From: Rhizobium sp. NFR03
Lineage (GTDB): Bacteria; Pseudomonadota; Alphaproteobacteria; Rhizobiales; Rhizobiaceae
Reading direction: 5' to 3'
Assembly (NCBI RefSeq): GCF_900111275.1
Contig: NZ_FOGR01000001.1
Coordinates: 1 to 64,000 of the forward strand
Length of the DNA: 64,000 nt
Below, piece by piece: positions 14,396 to 25,525 of this stretch. Every line of letters starts with the position of its first letter. Position 1 is the stretch's first letter. Below the pieces are notes generated by a model. It did no database searches. It worked only from the letters and a program-made list of their open reading frames with translations, and was not told where the DNA came from. The translations under genes and the position numbers were made by a program.

Positions 14396-17317
14396 ATGAG
14401 CGAATTCAAGACCATTTCGATCCGCGGTGCGCGGGAGCATAATCTGAAGGGCGTCGATCTCGACCTGCCGCGCAACAAGCTGATCGTGATGACCGGTCTG
14501 TCCGGGTCCGGGAAATCGTCGCTTGCATTCGATACGATCTATGCCGAAGGGCAACGCCGCTATGTCGAGAGTCTTTCGGCCTATGCGCGCCAGTTCCTTG
14601 AGATGATGCAGAAACCGGATGTCGATCTGATCGAAGGTCTTTCGCCTGCGATTTCCATCGAGCAGAAGACGACGTCGAAAAACCCTCGCTCGACCGTGGG
14701 AACAGTCACCGAGATCTATGATTACATGCGCCTTCTCTTCGCGCGCGTCGGCGTCCCTTATTCGCCAGCCACAGGTCTGCCGATCGAGAGCCAGACCGTC
14801 AGCCAGATGGTCGATCGGATTCTTGCGATGGAAGAAGGCTCTCGCCTCTATATCCTCGCGCCGATGATCCGTGGACGGAAGGGTGAATACAAGAAAGAAC
14901 TCGCGGAACTCATGAAGAAGGGTTTCCAGCGTGTCAAAGTGGATGGTCAGTTCTACGAGATCGCGGACGTTCCAGCGCTCGACAAGAAGTACAAGCACGA
15001 CATCGACGTGGTCGTCGATCGGCTGGTCGTGCGCGGCGACATCGCGGCAAGGCTCGCAGACAGCTTGGAGACGTCACTCCGGCTTGCGGATGGTCTGGCG
15101 ATTGCTGAATTTGCCGACAAGCCTTTGCCTGAGAAGGAGACATCCGCTGGTGGTTCGGCCAACAAGTCACTGAATGAAACGCATGAGCGCGTGTTGTTCT
15201 CGGAGAAGTTTGCCTGCCCTGTCTCCGGCTTCACCATTTCGGAGATCGAGCCACGCCTGTTTTCGTTCAATAATCCTTTCGGCGCCTGCCCGACATGCGA
15301 TGGGCTCGGAAGCCAACAAAAGATCGATGAGGCATTGATCGTGCCGGAGCATGATCGCACGCTGAAGAATGGAGCGATTGCACCATGGGCCAAATCCTCC
15401 TCTCCCTATTATAATCAGACGCTGGAGGCGCTTGGCAAAGCCTTCGGCTTCAAGCTGAGCAGTACCTGGGCGGAGCTTTCAGACGTTGCAAAGAAGGCAA
15501 TTCTCCGTGGTACCGACGATAAGATCGTCTTCCAGTACGCCGACGGAGCCCGCTCTTATAACACCACGAAAACGTTCGAAGGGATCGTTCCCAACCTGGA
15601 GCGGCGATGGAAGGAAACCGAATCCGCCTGGGCGCGCGAGGAGATAGAACGCTATATGTCGGCGGCCCCCTGCCCGGCCTGTAAAGGCTTCCGGCTCAAA
15701 CCCGAGGCCCTGGCTGTAAAGATCGATCGCCTCCATATCGGTGAGGTCACGAACATGTCGATCCGTGTCGCGCGCGACTGGTTCGAGGATCTCCCTGCCC
15801 GTCTGACAGATAAGCAGAACGAGATCGCCGTGCGTATCTTGAAGGAGATTCGCGATCGTCTACGCTTTCTGAATGACGTCGGGCTCGATTACCTCAGCCT
15901 TTCACGAAATTCCGGTACGCTATCGGGCGGAGAGAGCCAGCGAATCCGACTTGCGTCCCAGATCGGCTCGGGCCTTACCGGCGTTCTCTATGTATTGGAT
16001 GAGCCATCGATCGGGCTGCACCAGCGCGACAACGCGCGTCTGCTCGATACGCTGCGGCACCTGCGCGACATCGGCAATACGGTCATCGTGGTCGAGCATG
16101 ATGAGGATGCAATCCTCACGGCGGATTATGTCGTGGACATCGGTCCCGCGGCCGGCATCCACGGCGGTCAGGTTGTGGCCTCCGGTACCCCGCAGGAAAT
16201 CATCGATCATCCAACGTCGCTGACGGGAAAATACCTCTCAGGCGACCTCACGGTTTCTGTTCCGTCGGAGCGACGCAAGCCGAAGAAAAAAAAGGAACTG
16301 ACCGTCGTTGGAGCGCGTGGCAACAACCTGAAGAACGTCACCGCGTCGATTCCGCTTGGCGTCTTCACGGCCGTCACAGGTGTTTCAGGTGGTGGAAAGT
16401 CCACTTTTCTGATCGAGACGCTCTACAAAGCGGCTGCACGACGGGTAATGGGCGCGCGCGAGATTCCCGCGGACCACGACCGCATCGATGGGTTCGAGCA
16501 TATCGATAAAGTCATCGACATTGATCAGTCACCGATCGGTCGCACGCCGCGTTCGAACCCCGCCACATATACGGGCGCCTTCACCCCTATCCGCGACTGG
16601 TTTTCCGGTCTGCCTGAGGCGAAGGCACGCGGATACCAGCCTGGCCGATTCTCCTTCAACGTGAAGGGCGGACGATGCGAAGCCTGTCAGGGCGATGGTG
16701 TCATCAAGATCGAGATGCACTTTCTGCCGGATGTTTATGTGACCTGTGACGTCTGCCACGGCAAGCGATACAATCGCGAGACGCTCGATGTCACCTTCAA
16801 GGGAAAATCGATCGCCGACGTGCTCGACATGACCGTCGAGGAAGGAGTCGAATTTTTCGCAGCCGTCCCGGCTGTTCGAGATAAGCTCGTCACCCTCAAC
16901 GAGGTCGGACTCGGCTACATCAAGGTAGGTCAGCAGGCGAACACCCTGTCGGGTGGCGAAGCGCAACGCGTGAAGCTGGCCAAGGAGCTGTCGAAAAGGT
17001 CCACCGGGCGAACCTTGTATATTCTGGATGAACCAACGACCGGTCTTCACTTTCATGACGTGGCAAAGCTGCTGGAATTGCTGCACGAGCTCGTCAATCA
17101 GGGCAATTCTGTTGTGGTGATCGAGCACAATCTCGAGGTGATCAAGACGGCGGACTGGATCCTCGACTTCGGTCCCGAAGGCGGTGATGGCGGAGGTCAG
17201 GTCGTTGCGGAGGGCACGCCGGAGCAGATTGTTCGGGAGAAACAATCCCACACCGGTCACTTCCTCAAAGAGTTGCTGGAGCGTCGCCCCGTGCGAAAGG
17301 CCGTGGCTGCTGAATAG
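14396..17317 (+). CDS. uvrA: Excinuclease ABC subunit A
   Basis: This is the damage-sensing ATPase of nucleotide excision repair, acting as a dimer with UvrB. The 973-residue product has two ABC ATPase modules: Walker [15 protein letters not shown] (residues 31-44) and [11 protein letters not shown] (about 660), two LSGGE signatures ([30 protein letters not shown]), and the Walker B-like [15 protein letters not shown] and [16 protein letters not shown] zinc finger CEACQGDG...CDVCHGKR is present; the first finger reads CPVSGF...CPTC, with one cysteine position replaced, which I recall as usual in rhizobial UvrA. Start ATG 14396. An SOS box lies upstream. Confidence 0.98.
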   Translation: MSEFKTISIRGAREHNLKGVDLDLPRNKLIVMTGLSGSGKSSLAFDTIYAEGQRRYVESLSAYARQFLEMMQKPDVDLIEGLSPAISIEQKTTSKNPRSTVGTVTEIYDYMRLLFARVGVPYSPATGLPIESQTVSQMVDRILAMEEGSRLYILAPMIRGRKGEYKKELAELMKKGFQRVKVDGQFYEIADVPALDKKYKHDIDVVVDRLVVRGDIAARLADSLETSLRLADGLAIAEFADKPLPEKETSAGGSANKSLNETHERVLFSEKFACPVSGFTISEIEPRLFSFNNPFGACPTCDGLGSQQKIDEALIVPEHDRTLKNGAIAPWAKSSSPYYNQTLEALGKAFGFKLSSTWAELSDVAKKAILRGTDDKIVFQYADGARSYNTTKTFEGIVPNLERRWKETESAWAREEIERYMSAAPCPACKGFRLKPEALAVKIDRLHIGEVTNMSIRVARDWFEDLPARLTDKQNEIAVRILKEIRDRLRFLNDVGLDYLSLSRNSGTLSGGESQRIRLASQIGSGLTGVLYVLDEPSIGLHQRDNARLLDTLRHLRDIGNTVIVVEHDEDAILTADYVVDIGPAAGIHGGQVVASGTPQEIIDHPTSLTGKYLSGDLTVSVPSERRKPKKKKELTVVGARGNNLKNVTASIPLGVFTAVTGVSGGGKSTFLIETLYKAAARRVMGAREIPADHDRIDGFEHIDKVIDIDQSPIGRTPRSNPATYTGAFTPIRDWFSGLPEAKARGYQPGRFSFNVKGGRCEACQGDGVIKIEMHFLPDVYVTCDVCHGKRYNRETLDVTFKGKSIADVLDMTVEEGVEFFAAVPAVRDKLVTLNEVGLGYIKVGQQANTLSGGEAQRVKLAKELSKRSTGRTLYILDEPTTGLHFHDVAKLLELLHELVNQGNSVVVIEHNLEVIKTADWILDFGPEGGDGGGQVVAEGTPEQIVREKQSHTGHFLKELLERRPVRKAVAAE

Positions 17318-17368
17318 GACTGGCAAAGAAACGCGGCAGGTAAGGCGCCAAGAGAGGATATCGGTAGG

Positions 17369-18166
17369 ATGGATAAGGCGGGCAGGATCCGGGTCGGTAT
17401 CGGGGGCTGGACGTTCGAGCCCTGGGAGGGAACGTTCTATCCTCAGGGCCTTGCGAAGAAGCGGCAACTGGAGTTTGTCGGCAAGGCGCTGAAGGTCATC
17501 GAGGTGAACGGGACATATTACAGTTCCCAGAAGCCTGAAACATTCGCGAAATGGGCATCCGAGGTTCCGGACGACTTTGTCTTCACGCTGAAGGCAAGCC
17601 GTTACGCCACGAACAAGAAGGTGCTGGCGGATGCAGGGGAGTCCGTGGCGCGCTTCCTTGGTCAGGGCCTATCAGAGCTTGGTGCCAAGCTTGGTCCCAT
17701 CCTCTGGCAGTTCATGCCGACGAAGGCGTTCAACGCACCGGACTTCGAGGCTTTTCTTGGCCTTCTGCCGGAGACACAGGACGGTTTGACGCTGCGACAT
17801 GCCGTAGAAGTTCGGCACGGCTCGTTTCAGGTCCCTGAGTTCGTAGAGATGGCACGTCGGCACAACGTTGCCATCGTCTGTGCGGATCATGCGACCTATC
17901 CGATGATCGCCGACGTGACCGCTGACTTCGCATACGCCCGCTTGCAGACCGGCAGTGACGACATCGAGACCTGCTATGATGAAAAGCGTCTTTCAGAGTG
18001 GAAAGCCCGCCTTGACGCCTGGCGATCGGGCGACGTGGCCAAAGGCCTTCCACTGCTGGCTGACCCGATCGCGAAACAACCTCGCGACGTCTTTGCCTTT
18101 TTCATTCATGAGGGAAAGGTCAATGCACCGAACGGCGCAATGGCGCTTCAGAACCGCTTCGAATAG
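17369..18166 (+). CDS. DUF72 family protein (YecE-like TIM barrel)
   Basis: The 265-residue product has the DUF72 hallmarks: GIGGWTFEPWEGTFYP at the start, EVNGTYYSSQKPETFAKWA, then FVFTLKASRY, LGPILWQFMP, HAVEVRHGSF and the terminal DVFAFFIHEGKVNAPNGAMA. These proteins form a TIM barrel of unconfirmed activity. The start ATG follows GGTAGG. It lies 51 bp downstream of uvrA in the same direction, so it may be co-transcribed with a repair gene; no function follows from that alone. Confidence 0.88.
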   Translation: MDKAGRIRVGIGGWTFEPWEGTFYPQGLAKKRQLEFVGKALKVIEVNGTYYSSQKPETFAKWASEVPDDFVFTLKASRYATNKKVLADAGESVARFLGQGLSELGAKLGPILWQFMPTKAFNAPDFEAFLGLLPETQDGLTLRHAVEVRHGSFQVPEFVEMARRHNVAIVCADHATYPMIADVTADFAYARLQTGSDDIETCYDEKRLSEWKARLDAWRSGDVAKGLPLLADPIAKQPRDVFAFFIHEGKVNAPNGAMALQNRFE

Positions 18167-18243
18167 CGGAGGATTAACCGAAACTCTCGTCAATCCGCGT
18201 TGAAGAGAAACATTGATTTGCGCGCGTAGGGCGTTCAAATATT

Positions 18244-19740
18244 TCATCTAAGCAGCGAACGTTTTGGCAATGGCGCGATAGCGCGGAGCAAATCTTCCGC
18301 CGTCATGCCTTCCCCAGCTTCATGTCCCGCTGCGCCATGGCGCCAGACGGCGCTCGTCGCTGCCTCGAAGGCAGGCATGCCCTGCGCGAGGTGTGCACCG
18401 ACAATCCCCGCGAGCACGTCGCCAGAGCCTGCTGTCGCAAGCCACGGTGGTGCGTTGGTGTTGATCGCTAGCCGTCCGTCGGGAGCCGCGATGACGGTGT
18501 CCGAGCCCTTGAGGATGATGATGGCGTTGCTCCGCTCAGCGGCCATGGTCGCGCGATCGATTTTGGAAAGCGCTTTGCGGGCGGCGAGGTCCGGAAAGAG
18601 CCGGGCAAACTCTCCGTCATGGGGCGTCAACACAAGGCGAACGGGTCCGCGGAAGGCGTCGAACAGGGATTGGGGATCATCGCGGAAAGCTGTGATTCCA
18701 TCTGCGTCGAGCACGAGCGAGCGATCGGATAGAGCGGCGACATACCGGCGGGCGCGGTCCGATACACCAAAGCCGGGACCAAGAACGAACGCGTTCAGGC
18801 GTGTGTCGTCGAGAAGGTCGGTTAGCATCGTGTCGTCATCGACCGGCTTCAGCATGACCGCTGTCAGATGGGCGGCAAGCGTCGGCAACGTTTCCGAAGA
18901 CGCGATCATGGTGACCAATCCCGCACCGGCGGAAAGGCCGGCCGTCGCGCTCATGCGGGCGGCGCCACTGGTCCTTGCCGCACCGGAGAAGACGACCAGG
19001 TGCCCGCGCCGATATTTGTGAGCCGCAGGATCGAGCGCCTGCACGGCATCTGTCCATAGCGCTGGCGTGTTCTCGACGACGCGTGTCCGATGTGCACGCA
19101 ATACGCGGCTGGGAATTCCGATGTCGACGACATCAAGCGCTCCGCACAGGGCACTGCCCGGCAAAAGGAGATGGCCGGGCTTGCGCGTCATGAATGTTAC
19201 CGTGCGTGCTGCGCTGAAGCTTTCACCAAGCACCTCGCCGGATCGGCCATCGACCCCAGACGGCAGGTCGATCGCGATGACAGGCAGAGCCAAATCGGTC
19301 ACGGTCCTCATAAGGCCTGCAATGTCGGGGGAGATCGGACGCGAGAGCCCGGCTCCGAACAGCCCGTCGATCACGACGTCACCTTTTGTGGGAACATAGG
19401 TGTCGAGCGGCCGGCAAGGCATGGAGACCGCAGCGAATGCACGGGCCGCGTCTGCCGTGAGACGGGAGGAATCACTCATGAGGTAGACCGCGACGTCCGC
19501 TCCGCTATCGGCGAGCGCCTCCGCCGCAATCATCGCGTCGCCGCCATTGTTGCCGAAGCCGCAAAGGCAGACGAAGCGGCTGGCCTCGGGATAATGGCGC
19601 AGCGCGGATGCGGCGACCGCATGTCCCGCCGCACGCATCAGTCCGAAGGAGGAGATTCCGGAGGCAGCGGCATCGCGGTCCGCCATGGCCATGTCGGATG
19701 GCGTAAGGATCCAGGATGCAACACTTGCCTCTAAGCCCAT
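18244..19740 (-). CDS. nnrD: Bifunctional NAD(P)H-hydrate epimerase / ADP-dependent dehydratase
   Basis: It repairs hydrated NAD(P)H. The 498-residue protein is a fusion: an N-terminal YjeF_N epimerase (about residues 10-210; CGFGNNGGDAMIAAEAL and DGLFGAGLSRPI) and a C-terminal carbohydrate-kinase-fold dehydratase (about 225-495; HKYRRGHLVVFSG, VLTPHDGEFARLF, KGSDTVIAAPDG, and ATAGSGDVLAGIVGAHLAQG). ATG 19740 opens MGLEASVASW; the frame extends upstream, but the family begins here. It is divergent from glnB, and the nnr-glnB-glnA neighbourhood is conserved in rhizobia. It is convergent with the DUF72 gene. Confidence 0.93.
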   Translation of the reverse strand: MGLEASVASWILTPSDMAMADRDAAASGISSFGLMRAAGHAVAASALRHYPEASRFVCLCGFGNNGGDAMIAAEALADSGADVAVYLMSDSSRLTADAARAFAAVSMPCRPLDTYVPTKGDVVIDGLFGAGLSRPISPDIAGLMRTVTDLALPVIAIDLPSGVDGRSGEVLGESFSAARTVTFMTRKPGHLLLPGSALCGALDVVDIGIPSRVLRAHRTRVVENTPALWTDAVQALDPAAHKYRRGHLVVFSGAARTSGAARMSATAGLSAGAGLVTMIASSETLPTLAAHLTAVMLKPVDDDTMLTDLLDDTRLNAFVLGPGFGVSDRARRYVAALSDRSLVLDADGITAFRDDPQSLFDAFRGPVRLVLTPHDGEFARLFPDLAARKALSKIDRATMAAERSNAIIILKGSDTVIAAPDGRLAINTNAPPWLATAGSGDVLAGIVGAHLAQGMPAFEAATSAVWRHGAAGHEAGEGMTAEDLLRAIAPLPKRSLLR

Positions 19741-19900
19741 CTTGCCACCCTTCCGGAAATACGTGATCCTGATCTTACAGTGTAGACGCCGCGTCCGGAA
19801 ATCAAGCCTCTCACAGGAATGCGTGTTGACCAATAACTGAGCATCTGCATATATTTGGCGCTCAAATATCATGCTAAACTTGGCTCATTCCGTTCCGCAG

Positions 19901-19917
19901 TGCATCAAATTGCTGTA
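19901..19917. promoter_or_regulatory. Putative NtrC-binding site upstream of glnB
   Basis: TGCATCAAATTGCTGTA matches 11 of the 14 fixed positions of the NtrC enhancer palindrome TGCACCA-N3-TGGTGCA. It lies about 115 bases upstream of a sigma-54 promoter, the normal enhancer distance. The consensus is recalled from enteric and rhizobial glnA promoters. Confidence 0.6.
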
Positions 19918-20026
19918 AACCGCTCGCATTTCACAAGAAATAGGCATTCGCCTGCAATGATGAATAGGAATGATGAGACGAGCTTCCAATCCCTGCATCC
20001 CAACGGTAAATGCGTCGAGATTTTGA

Positions 20027-20446
<420 letters not shown>

Positions 20447-20503
20447 TTTCATGCCGCCGCATTCGCGCGGCGGCCATAACCGTCAGGGAAGGACATCTCC
20501 GAT

Positions 20504-21913
20504 ATGACGACTGCGAGCGACATCCTCAAGCAGATCAAGGAAAACGACGTCAAGTTCGTTGATCTTCGGTTCACCGATCCCAAGGGCAAGCTTCAGCACG
20601 TGACCATGGATGTGTCCTGCGTCGATGAAGACATGTTCGTCGATGGCGTGATGTTCGACGGCTCGTCCATTGGCGGCTGGAAGGCGATCAACGAATCCGA
20701 CATGGTGCTGATGCCGGATGCGGCAACGGTTCACATGGACCCGTTCTTCGCTCAGTCGACGATGGTCGTGGTCTGCGACATTCTCGACCCGATTTCGGGC
20801 GAAGCATACAATCGCGATCCGCGCGGCACTGCGAAGAAGGCTGAAGCCTACCTCAAGTCATCCGGCATCGGCGATACCGTCTTCGTCGGCCCGGAGCCGG
20901 AATTCTTCATCTTCGACGACGTCCGTTACAAGGCCGATCCGTACAATACCGGCTTCAAGCTGGACTCGTCGGAACTGCCGTCGAATGACGATACCGCCTA
21001 CGACACCGGCAACCTCGGCCACCGGCCGCGCGTCAAGGGTGGATACTTCCCCGTACCGCCGATCGACAGCTGCCAGGACATGCGCTCGGAAATGCTCACC
21101 GTTCTCTCCGAGATGGGGGTGACGGTCGAGAAACAGCACCATGAGGTCGCGGCCGCCCAGCATGAACTCGGCGTCAAGTTCGATACGCTCGTGCGCAGCG
21201 CTGACCAGATCCAGATCTATAAGTACGTCGTGCATCAGGTGGCCAATGCCTACGGCAAGACGGCGACATTTATGCCGAAGCCGATTTTCGGCGACAACGG
21301 CTCCGGCATGCACGTGCATCAGTCGATCTGGAAGGATGGCAAGCCGACCTTCGCCGGTGACGAATATGCGGGTCTGTCAGAGAACTGCCTGTTCTACATC
21401 GGTGGCATCATTCGCCATGCCAAGGCTATCAACGCGTTCACCAACCCGACGACTAACTCCTACAAGCGTCTGGTCCCGGGCTACGAGGCGCCTGTTCTGC
21501 TGGCTTACTCCGCTCGCAACCGCTCTGCTTCCTGCCGCATTCCGTTCGGCTCGGGTGCGAAGTCAAAGCGCGTCGAGGTTCGCTTCCCCGATCCGCTTGC
21601 AAACCCCTATCTCGCGTTCGCGTCCATGCTGATGGCAGGGCTTGACGGTATCCGTAACAAGATCCATCCGGGCAAGGCCATGGACAAGGACCTCTACGAT
21701 CTGCCGGCCAAGGAGTTGAAGAAGATCCCGACCGTTTGTGGCTCGTTGCGTGAGGCGCTCGAAAATCTCGATCGCGACCGCAAGTTCCTGACCGCCGGCG
21801 GCGTGTTCGATGATGACCAGATCGATGCCTATATCGAGCTGAAAATGGCGGAAGTCATGCGCTACGATATGACGCCGCATCCGGTTGAATTCGACATGTA
21901 CTACTCGGCATAA
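20504..21913 (+). CDS. glnA: Glutamine synthetase type I
   Basis: It makes glutamine from glutamate, ammonia and ATP; a cytosolic dodecamer. The 469-residue product has [17 protein letters not shown] near residues 51-67, the metal-site EPEF (131-134), [10 protein letters not shown] (265-273), [17 protein letters not shown] (314-330) and the adenylylation loop with Tyr398 ([10 protein letters not shown]). Length and Tyr are typical of the GlnE-regulated GSI-beta class. AAGGA precedes ATG 20504. It is second in the glnB-glnA operon and is followed by a strong terminator. Confidence 0.98.
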   Translation: MTTASDILKQIKENDVKFVDLRFTDPKGKLQHVTMDVSCVDEDMFVDGVMFDGSSIGGWKAINESDMVLMPDAATVHMDPFFAQSTMVVVCDILDPISGEAYNRDPRGTAKKAEAYLKSSGIGDTVFVGPEPEFFIFDDVRYKADPYNTGFKLDSSELPSNDDTAYDTGNLGHRPRVKGGYFPVPPIDSCQDMRSEMLTVLSEMGVTVEKQHHEVAAAQHELGVKFDTLVRSADQIQIYKYVVHQVANAYGKTATFMPKPIFGDNGSGMHVHQSIWKDGKPTFAGDEYAGLSENCLFYIGGIIRHAKAINAFTNPTTNSYKRLVPGYEAPVLLAYSARNRSASCRIPFGSGAKSKRVEVRFPDPLANPYLAFASMLMAGLDGIRNKIHPGKAMDKDLYDLPAKELKKIPTVCGSLREALENLDRDRKFLTAGGVFDDDQIDAYIELKMAEVMRYDMTPHPVEFDMYYSA

Positions 21914-21930
21914 GCTGCCGTTCTGAACGA

Positions 21931-21962
21931 AAAAGGCCGGCGCCACCAGCGCCGGCCTTTTT
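21931..21962 (+). terminator. Rho-independent terminator of glnBA
   Basis: AAAAGGCCGGCGC pairs perfectly with GCGCCGGCCTTTT around a CACCA loop, followed by further T residues, 17 bases after the glnA stop. Confidence 0.93.
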
Positions 21963-22103
21963 CGTTGAAAAGGTACCGCGCCATGAGGAGCTTTGCCGCT
22001 TGAGCAGGCAGGATGTTTTCAGGGCATAACCCCTTCACGTTCCCCGTTCGTCCCTTGATCTCGCTGTAATTCCTCCCACATATTGATGGAAAGGAATACG
22101 GTC

Positions 22104-22436
22104 ATGATGAAACAGAGAGATGCAAAGTTCCAGATCGGACAAGTGGTTCGCCACCGGCTCTTCCCGTTCCGCGGCGTGATCTTCGATGTCGATGCGGAGT
22201 ACGCGAACACGGAAGAATGGTGGAACGCCATTCCAGCCGAAGTTCGGCCCGATCGCGATCAGCCCTTCTACCATCTGCTGGCGGAAAACGATGAAAGCGA
22301 ATATGTCGCCTACGTTTCCGAGCAGAACCTGATGTCAGACGACACGGGAACACCGGTTCGCCACTCGCAGGTCGAGACTTTCTTTGATCCGGAGACCATC
22401 GGTCAGTACAAGCCGAAAGCCGTGGTCACGCACTGA
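22104..22436 (+). CDS. hspQ: Heat shock protein HspQ
   Basis: This is a hemimethylated-DNA-binding/HspQ (YccV-like) family protein of about 110 residues, described in enterics as a specificity factor for Lon and a regulator of DnaA. The family core is clear: KFQIGQVVRHRLFPFRGVIF, DVDAEYANTEEWW, then FYHLLAENDE, YVAYVSEQNL and the terminal HPQV-like HSQVETFF. ATG 22104 (or 22107) is chosen with AAAGGA eight bases upstream; earlier in-frame TTG and ATG at 22083 and 22086 lack a site. It is monocistronic, between two terminators. Confidence 0.92.
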   Translation: MMKQRDAKFQIGQVVRHRLFPFRGVIFDVDAEYANTEEWWNAIPAEVRPDRDQPFYHLLAENDESEYVAYVSEQNLMSDDTGTPVRHSQVETFFDPETIGQYKPKAVVTH

Positions 22437-22467
22437 AGCGAGACGTGTTCGCTCAGAGCATTACAAC

Positions 22468-22501
22468 AAAAAAGCCCGGATCGCGAGATCCGGGCTTTTT
22501 T
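22468..22501. terminator. Bidirectional terminator between hspQ and ialB
   Basis: AAAAAAGCCCGGATC and GATCCGGGCTTTTTT form a perfect 15-bp stem with a GCGA loop. Both strands end in a T-run, so it serves hspQ on the plus strand and the IalB gene on the minus strand. Confidence 0.93.
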
Positions 22502-22521
22502 GTTGAGGAGACTGGCTCCGG

Positions 22522-23151
22522 TCAGTTCTGCTTGGCAGCCTTCTGGGCTTCTTCCAGCTTCTTGCGCGCGTCTTCTGCTTTCTTCTGCATTTCTTCCTGC
22601 AGAAGGCGCTGGCGCTCCTGAAGCTTCGACTGCTCGATCGGTTCGCCGTCGAATACGCCGGTAAAGCCTTCAAGCGACATCTTGATGGGGTTCGGGGCGC
22701 GCTGGAAGTTGATCGAGGTGAAGACCACTTCGCTGCCCTTCTTCAGGCTGGCGATGACGGCGTCTGTCAGCGGAGCTTCTGCCACGCACTTGTCAGGCAT
22801 GCAGATCGCGTAGTCGAGCTTGATCGGCTTTCCGCCATCGATCTGGACTTGCACGCCAGGCGGCAGGAGACGAGCGGAAGGAACTGACACCTGAAGGATC
22901 TTCCGGTTGACCTTACCCTGAACGCTGATGAGACCGGCGGCAGTGATGAGCTGGCCGTTATTGGCGGAGAGAAGGTTCTGCACGATGCAGACGTCGTTGT
23001 CTTCCTGCTTGGTGCAAACTTTGAACCAGCCCTGCGGCGGGCGCTGGGATGCCTGCTGCGCGAAAGAAGCCGATGGCATTGCAGCAGCCGCTACGGCGCC
23101 GGCGAAAGCCGAAATGGCGACTTTCCTGGTGAGGGTGGGCTTGAAGGTCAT
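22522..23151 (-). CDS. Invasion-associated locus B (IalB) family protein
   Basis: This 209-residue exported protein has the signal peptide KVAISAFAGAVAAAAMPSAS (cleavage after SFA). The IalB domain (about residues 38-175) shows GWFKVCTKQEDNDVCIVQN, IDGGKPIKLDYAICMPDKCV and four cysteines that likely form two disulfides. A charged coiled-coil tail rich in Q, E and K follows (residues 178-209). IalB was named in Bartonella, but homologues are general periplasmic proteins of rhizobia with no settled function. ATG 23151 has GGAG upstream on its strand. Confidence 0.88.
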   Translation of the reverse strand: MTFKPTLTRKVAISAFAGAVAAAAMPSASFAQQASQRPPQGWFKVCTKQEDNDVCIVQNLLSANNGQLITAAGLISVQGKVNRKILQVSVPSARLLPPGVQVQIDGGKPIKLDYAICMPDKCVAEAPLTDAVIASLKKGSEVVFTSINFQRAPNPIKMSLEGFTGVFDGEPIEQSKLQERQRLLQEEMQKKAEDARKKLEEAQKAAKQN

Positions 23152-23642
23152 AACGATATCCGTCTCCTGAATTCCATCGTTTCTGCGGCTCGGGTGCAGC
23201 GCTCCTTTGAGGAAACGCGCAACATCACGTTCACTACAGGATCGGTTGCGATCGTTCTGACTGGGACCACCAGGATCCCGAGAACCACCCAAGCGAATCC
23301 GCTCATCCCAATGTCGCTTGCTCGTCCAACGTCTGCCGGCTCGACCAATGTCTGCTAGCGTGAGGAGGCGAGTGCGCGGCCGCCCGCTCCTCTGTTGGTC
23401 AATTGAGGCATTTGCATGACCCGTCGAGTGGCGGTTCCCTCTCCTAACGCGTCACGCCGGTCTAATCCAGTCATGCGCGCTGAAAATTGCGCTCTCGGAC
23501 AGGACATTTCGCAAAGGTCTCGGCACACGAGAGCCATTTCGTGGACCGAAGGTTCAAAAATCGGCTCGGCATGGTAGGGTCGGCAGGAATCGTTTCTGGA
23601 TCCGCTCGAACTTTAGCCGGGCCATCCGCATCGGAGAACCGC
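23152..23642. other. Divergent intergenic region
   Basis: This is 490 bp between the ialB and peptide-binding-protein starts. Open frames here are either 5' extensions of the binding-protein frame without a ribosome site or antisense to it. Presumably it holds both promoters; no clear operator was recognised. Confidence 0.4.
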
Positions 23643-25520
23643 GTGCGCGCATTGTTTCTGGGCTTTGCCCTGTTCACGTCCCTCTCGGCCGCTGGCGCAG
23701 CTATTGCCGAGCCCGTCCACGGCATTGCCATGCATGGGACGCCGGCCCTGCCCGCCGACTTCAAGAACTTCCCTTATGTCGATCCGCAGGTAAAGAAGGG
23801 CGGTCATATCTCTTATGGCGTCGTCGGGTCGTTCGATAATCTCAATCCGTTCATTCTGAAGAGCATGCGCACGACGGCACGCGGCATGCTCGATCCGGAA
23901 TACGGCAATCTCATCTATGATTCCCTGATGACGCGTTCGCGCGACGAGGCATTTTCGCTCTACGGCCTGTTGGCGGAAACGGTGGAGTGGGATGAGGATC
24001 GCACCTTCATCCAGTTCAATCTCAATCCCAAGGCGCGCTGGTCCGATGGTCAGCCGGTGACGCCGGAGGATGTCATCTTCACGTTCGAGATCTTCCGCGA
24101 TAAGGGCCGCGTGCCCTTTGCCTCAAGGCTCGACAAGGTGGCCAAGATGGAGAAAATCGGCGACCGCAGCGTCCGATTTACCTTCAATGAGAAGAGCGAT
24201 CGCGAGTTCCCGCTCCTGATTGCAATGACGCCGATACTCCCGAAGCATGCGACCCCGGTCGAGACCTTCGACCAGACCACGTTGACCTTCCCGATCGGGT
24301 CCGGCCCCTACAAGGTCGCCTCCGTGACGCCGGGGGAGCGGATCGTCTACGAGCGCGATCCGAACTATTGGGCGAAGGACCTGCCGTCGAAGATCGGACA
24401 GGACAATTACGACCGTGTTTCCGTCGAGTATTTTCTTCAGGACAATTCGCTCTTCGAAGCCTTCAAGAAGGGCGAGATCGACATCTACCCCGAAGGCAGC
24501 CCCAATCGATGGGCGCGCAGCTATAATTTTCCGGCGGTCCAATCCGGTGAGGTCATCAAGGACACCTTTTCGCCGAAGACGCCATCGGGAATGCTGGGCT
24601 TCGTCTTCAACACCCGCCGGGCGATGTTCGCCAATCCGAAGCTGCGGCAGGGGCTCGCCCTCGTCTTCGACTTCGAGTGGGTCAACAAGAACCTTTACGA
24701 TGGCGCCTACACGCGTACGCAGAGCTACTGGCAGAATTCCGTTCTCTCCTATCTCGGCCAGCCGGCCGACGATCGCGAACTGGGTTTCCTCGGCGACATT
24801 CGCAACCGCATTCTTCCCGGGGTGCTCGATGGAACGTACCGCCTGCCCGTCACCGATGCCTCCGGGCGCGACCGGAATGTGCTGCGCGAAGCGGTGACGC
24901 TGCTGCGCGAAGCCGGCTATACGATTCGCGACGGACAGATGAAGAATGCGGATGGTCAGCAGCTTGCCTTCGAGATCATGACGCAGAACGAGGGGCAGGA
25001 GAAGATGGCGCTCGCCTACCAGCGCTCCCTCGCCGCGCTTGGGATTCGGGCCGGCGTGCGCACGGTCGACGACGCTCAGTACCAGCAGCGCAGCCAGTCC
25101 TTCGACTACGACATCATCATCAAGTCCTTCCCCTCCTCGCTTTCGCCGGGCATCGAGCAGGTCGGTCGATGGTCGTCGCAATCGCGTGATCGGCAGGGCA
25201 GCGAAAATTTCGCCGGCGTCGCCGACAAGGACATCGATACTCTGATCAACAACATCCTCCAGGCACGCTCGCAGGAAGATTTCACAGCGGCCGTTCGCGC
25301 CCATGACAGGATGCTTGTCTCGAACTTCTATGTTGTGCCACTTTATCACGTGGCGTCGCAGTGGGTCGGTCGCCATAAGCGCATCGGCAGACCGAATACG
25401 GTGCCACTCTACGGGTACAGCCTGCCGACGTGGTGGGATGTCGACGCACAAAAGACCTCGGCACCTGTCCCGCAGCAGCCCGCCGTGCCTCAGGGTCAGC
25501 AAATCGAACAAGGGAAGTAA
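23643..25520 (+). CDS. Peptide/microcin-type ABC transporter substrate-binding protein (family 5)
   Basis: This is a 625-residue periplasmic binding protein. The signal peptide is VRALFLGFALFTSLSAAGAA (cleavage after IA), followed by the SBP_bac_5 domain: GGHISYGVVGSFDNLNPF, IYDSLMTRSRDEAFSLYGLL, VEWDEDRTFIQFNL, WSDGQPVTPEDVIFTFE and GSGPYKVASV. The length and the N-terminal HGIAMHGTPAL resemble YejA, the microcin C/oligopeptide receptor. GTG 23643 is chosen because GGAG lies seven bases upstream and it begins the signal peptide; in-frame ATGs at 23487 and 23571 give implausible leaders. No permease or ATPase genes follow here, which is unusual for YejA, so it must borrow a transporter encoded elsewhere. 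Confidence 0.88.
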   Translation: MRALFLGFALFTSLSAAGAAIAEPVHGIAMHGTPALPADFKNFPYVDPQVKKGGHISYGVVGSFDNLNPFILKSMRTTARGMLDPEYGNLIYDSLMTRSRDEAFSLYGLLAETVEWDEDRTFIQFNLNPKARWSDGQPVTPEDVIFTFEIFRDKGRVPFASRLDKVAKMEKIGDRSVRFTFNEKSDREFPLLIAMTPILPKHATPVETFDQTTLTFPIGSGPYKVASVTPGERIVYERDPNYWAKDLPSKIGQDNYDRVSVEYFLQDNSLFEAFKKGEIDIYPEGSPNRWARSYNFPAVQSGEVIKDTFSPKTPSGMLGFVFNTRRAMFANPKLRQGLALVFDFEWVNKNLYDGAYTRTQSYWQNSVLSYLGQPADDRELGFLGDIRNRILPGVLDGTYRLPVTDASGRDRNVLREAVTLLREAGYTIRDGQMKNADGQQLAFEIMTQNEGQEKMALAYQRSLAALGIRAGVRTVDDAQYQQRSQSFDYDIIIKSFPSSLSPGIEQVGRWSSQSRDRQGSENFAGVADKDIDTLINNILQARSQEDFTAAVRAHDRMLVSNFYVVPLYHVASQWVGRHKRIGRPNTVPLYGYSLPTWWDVDAQKTSAPVPQQPAVPQGQQIEQGK

Positions 25521-25525
25521 CAACG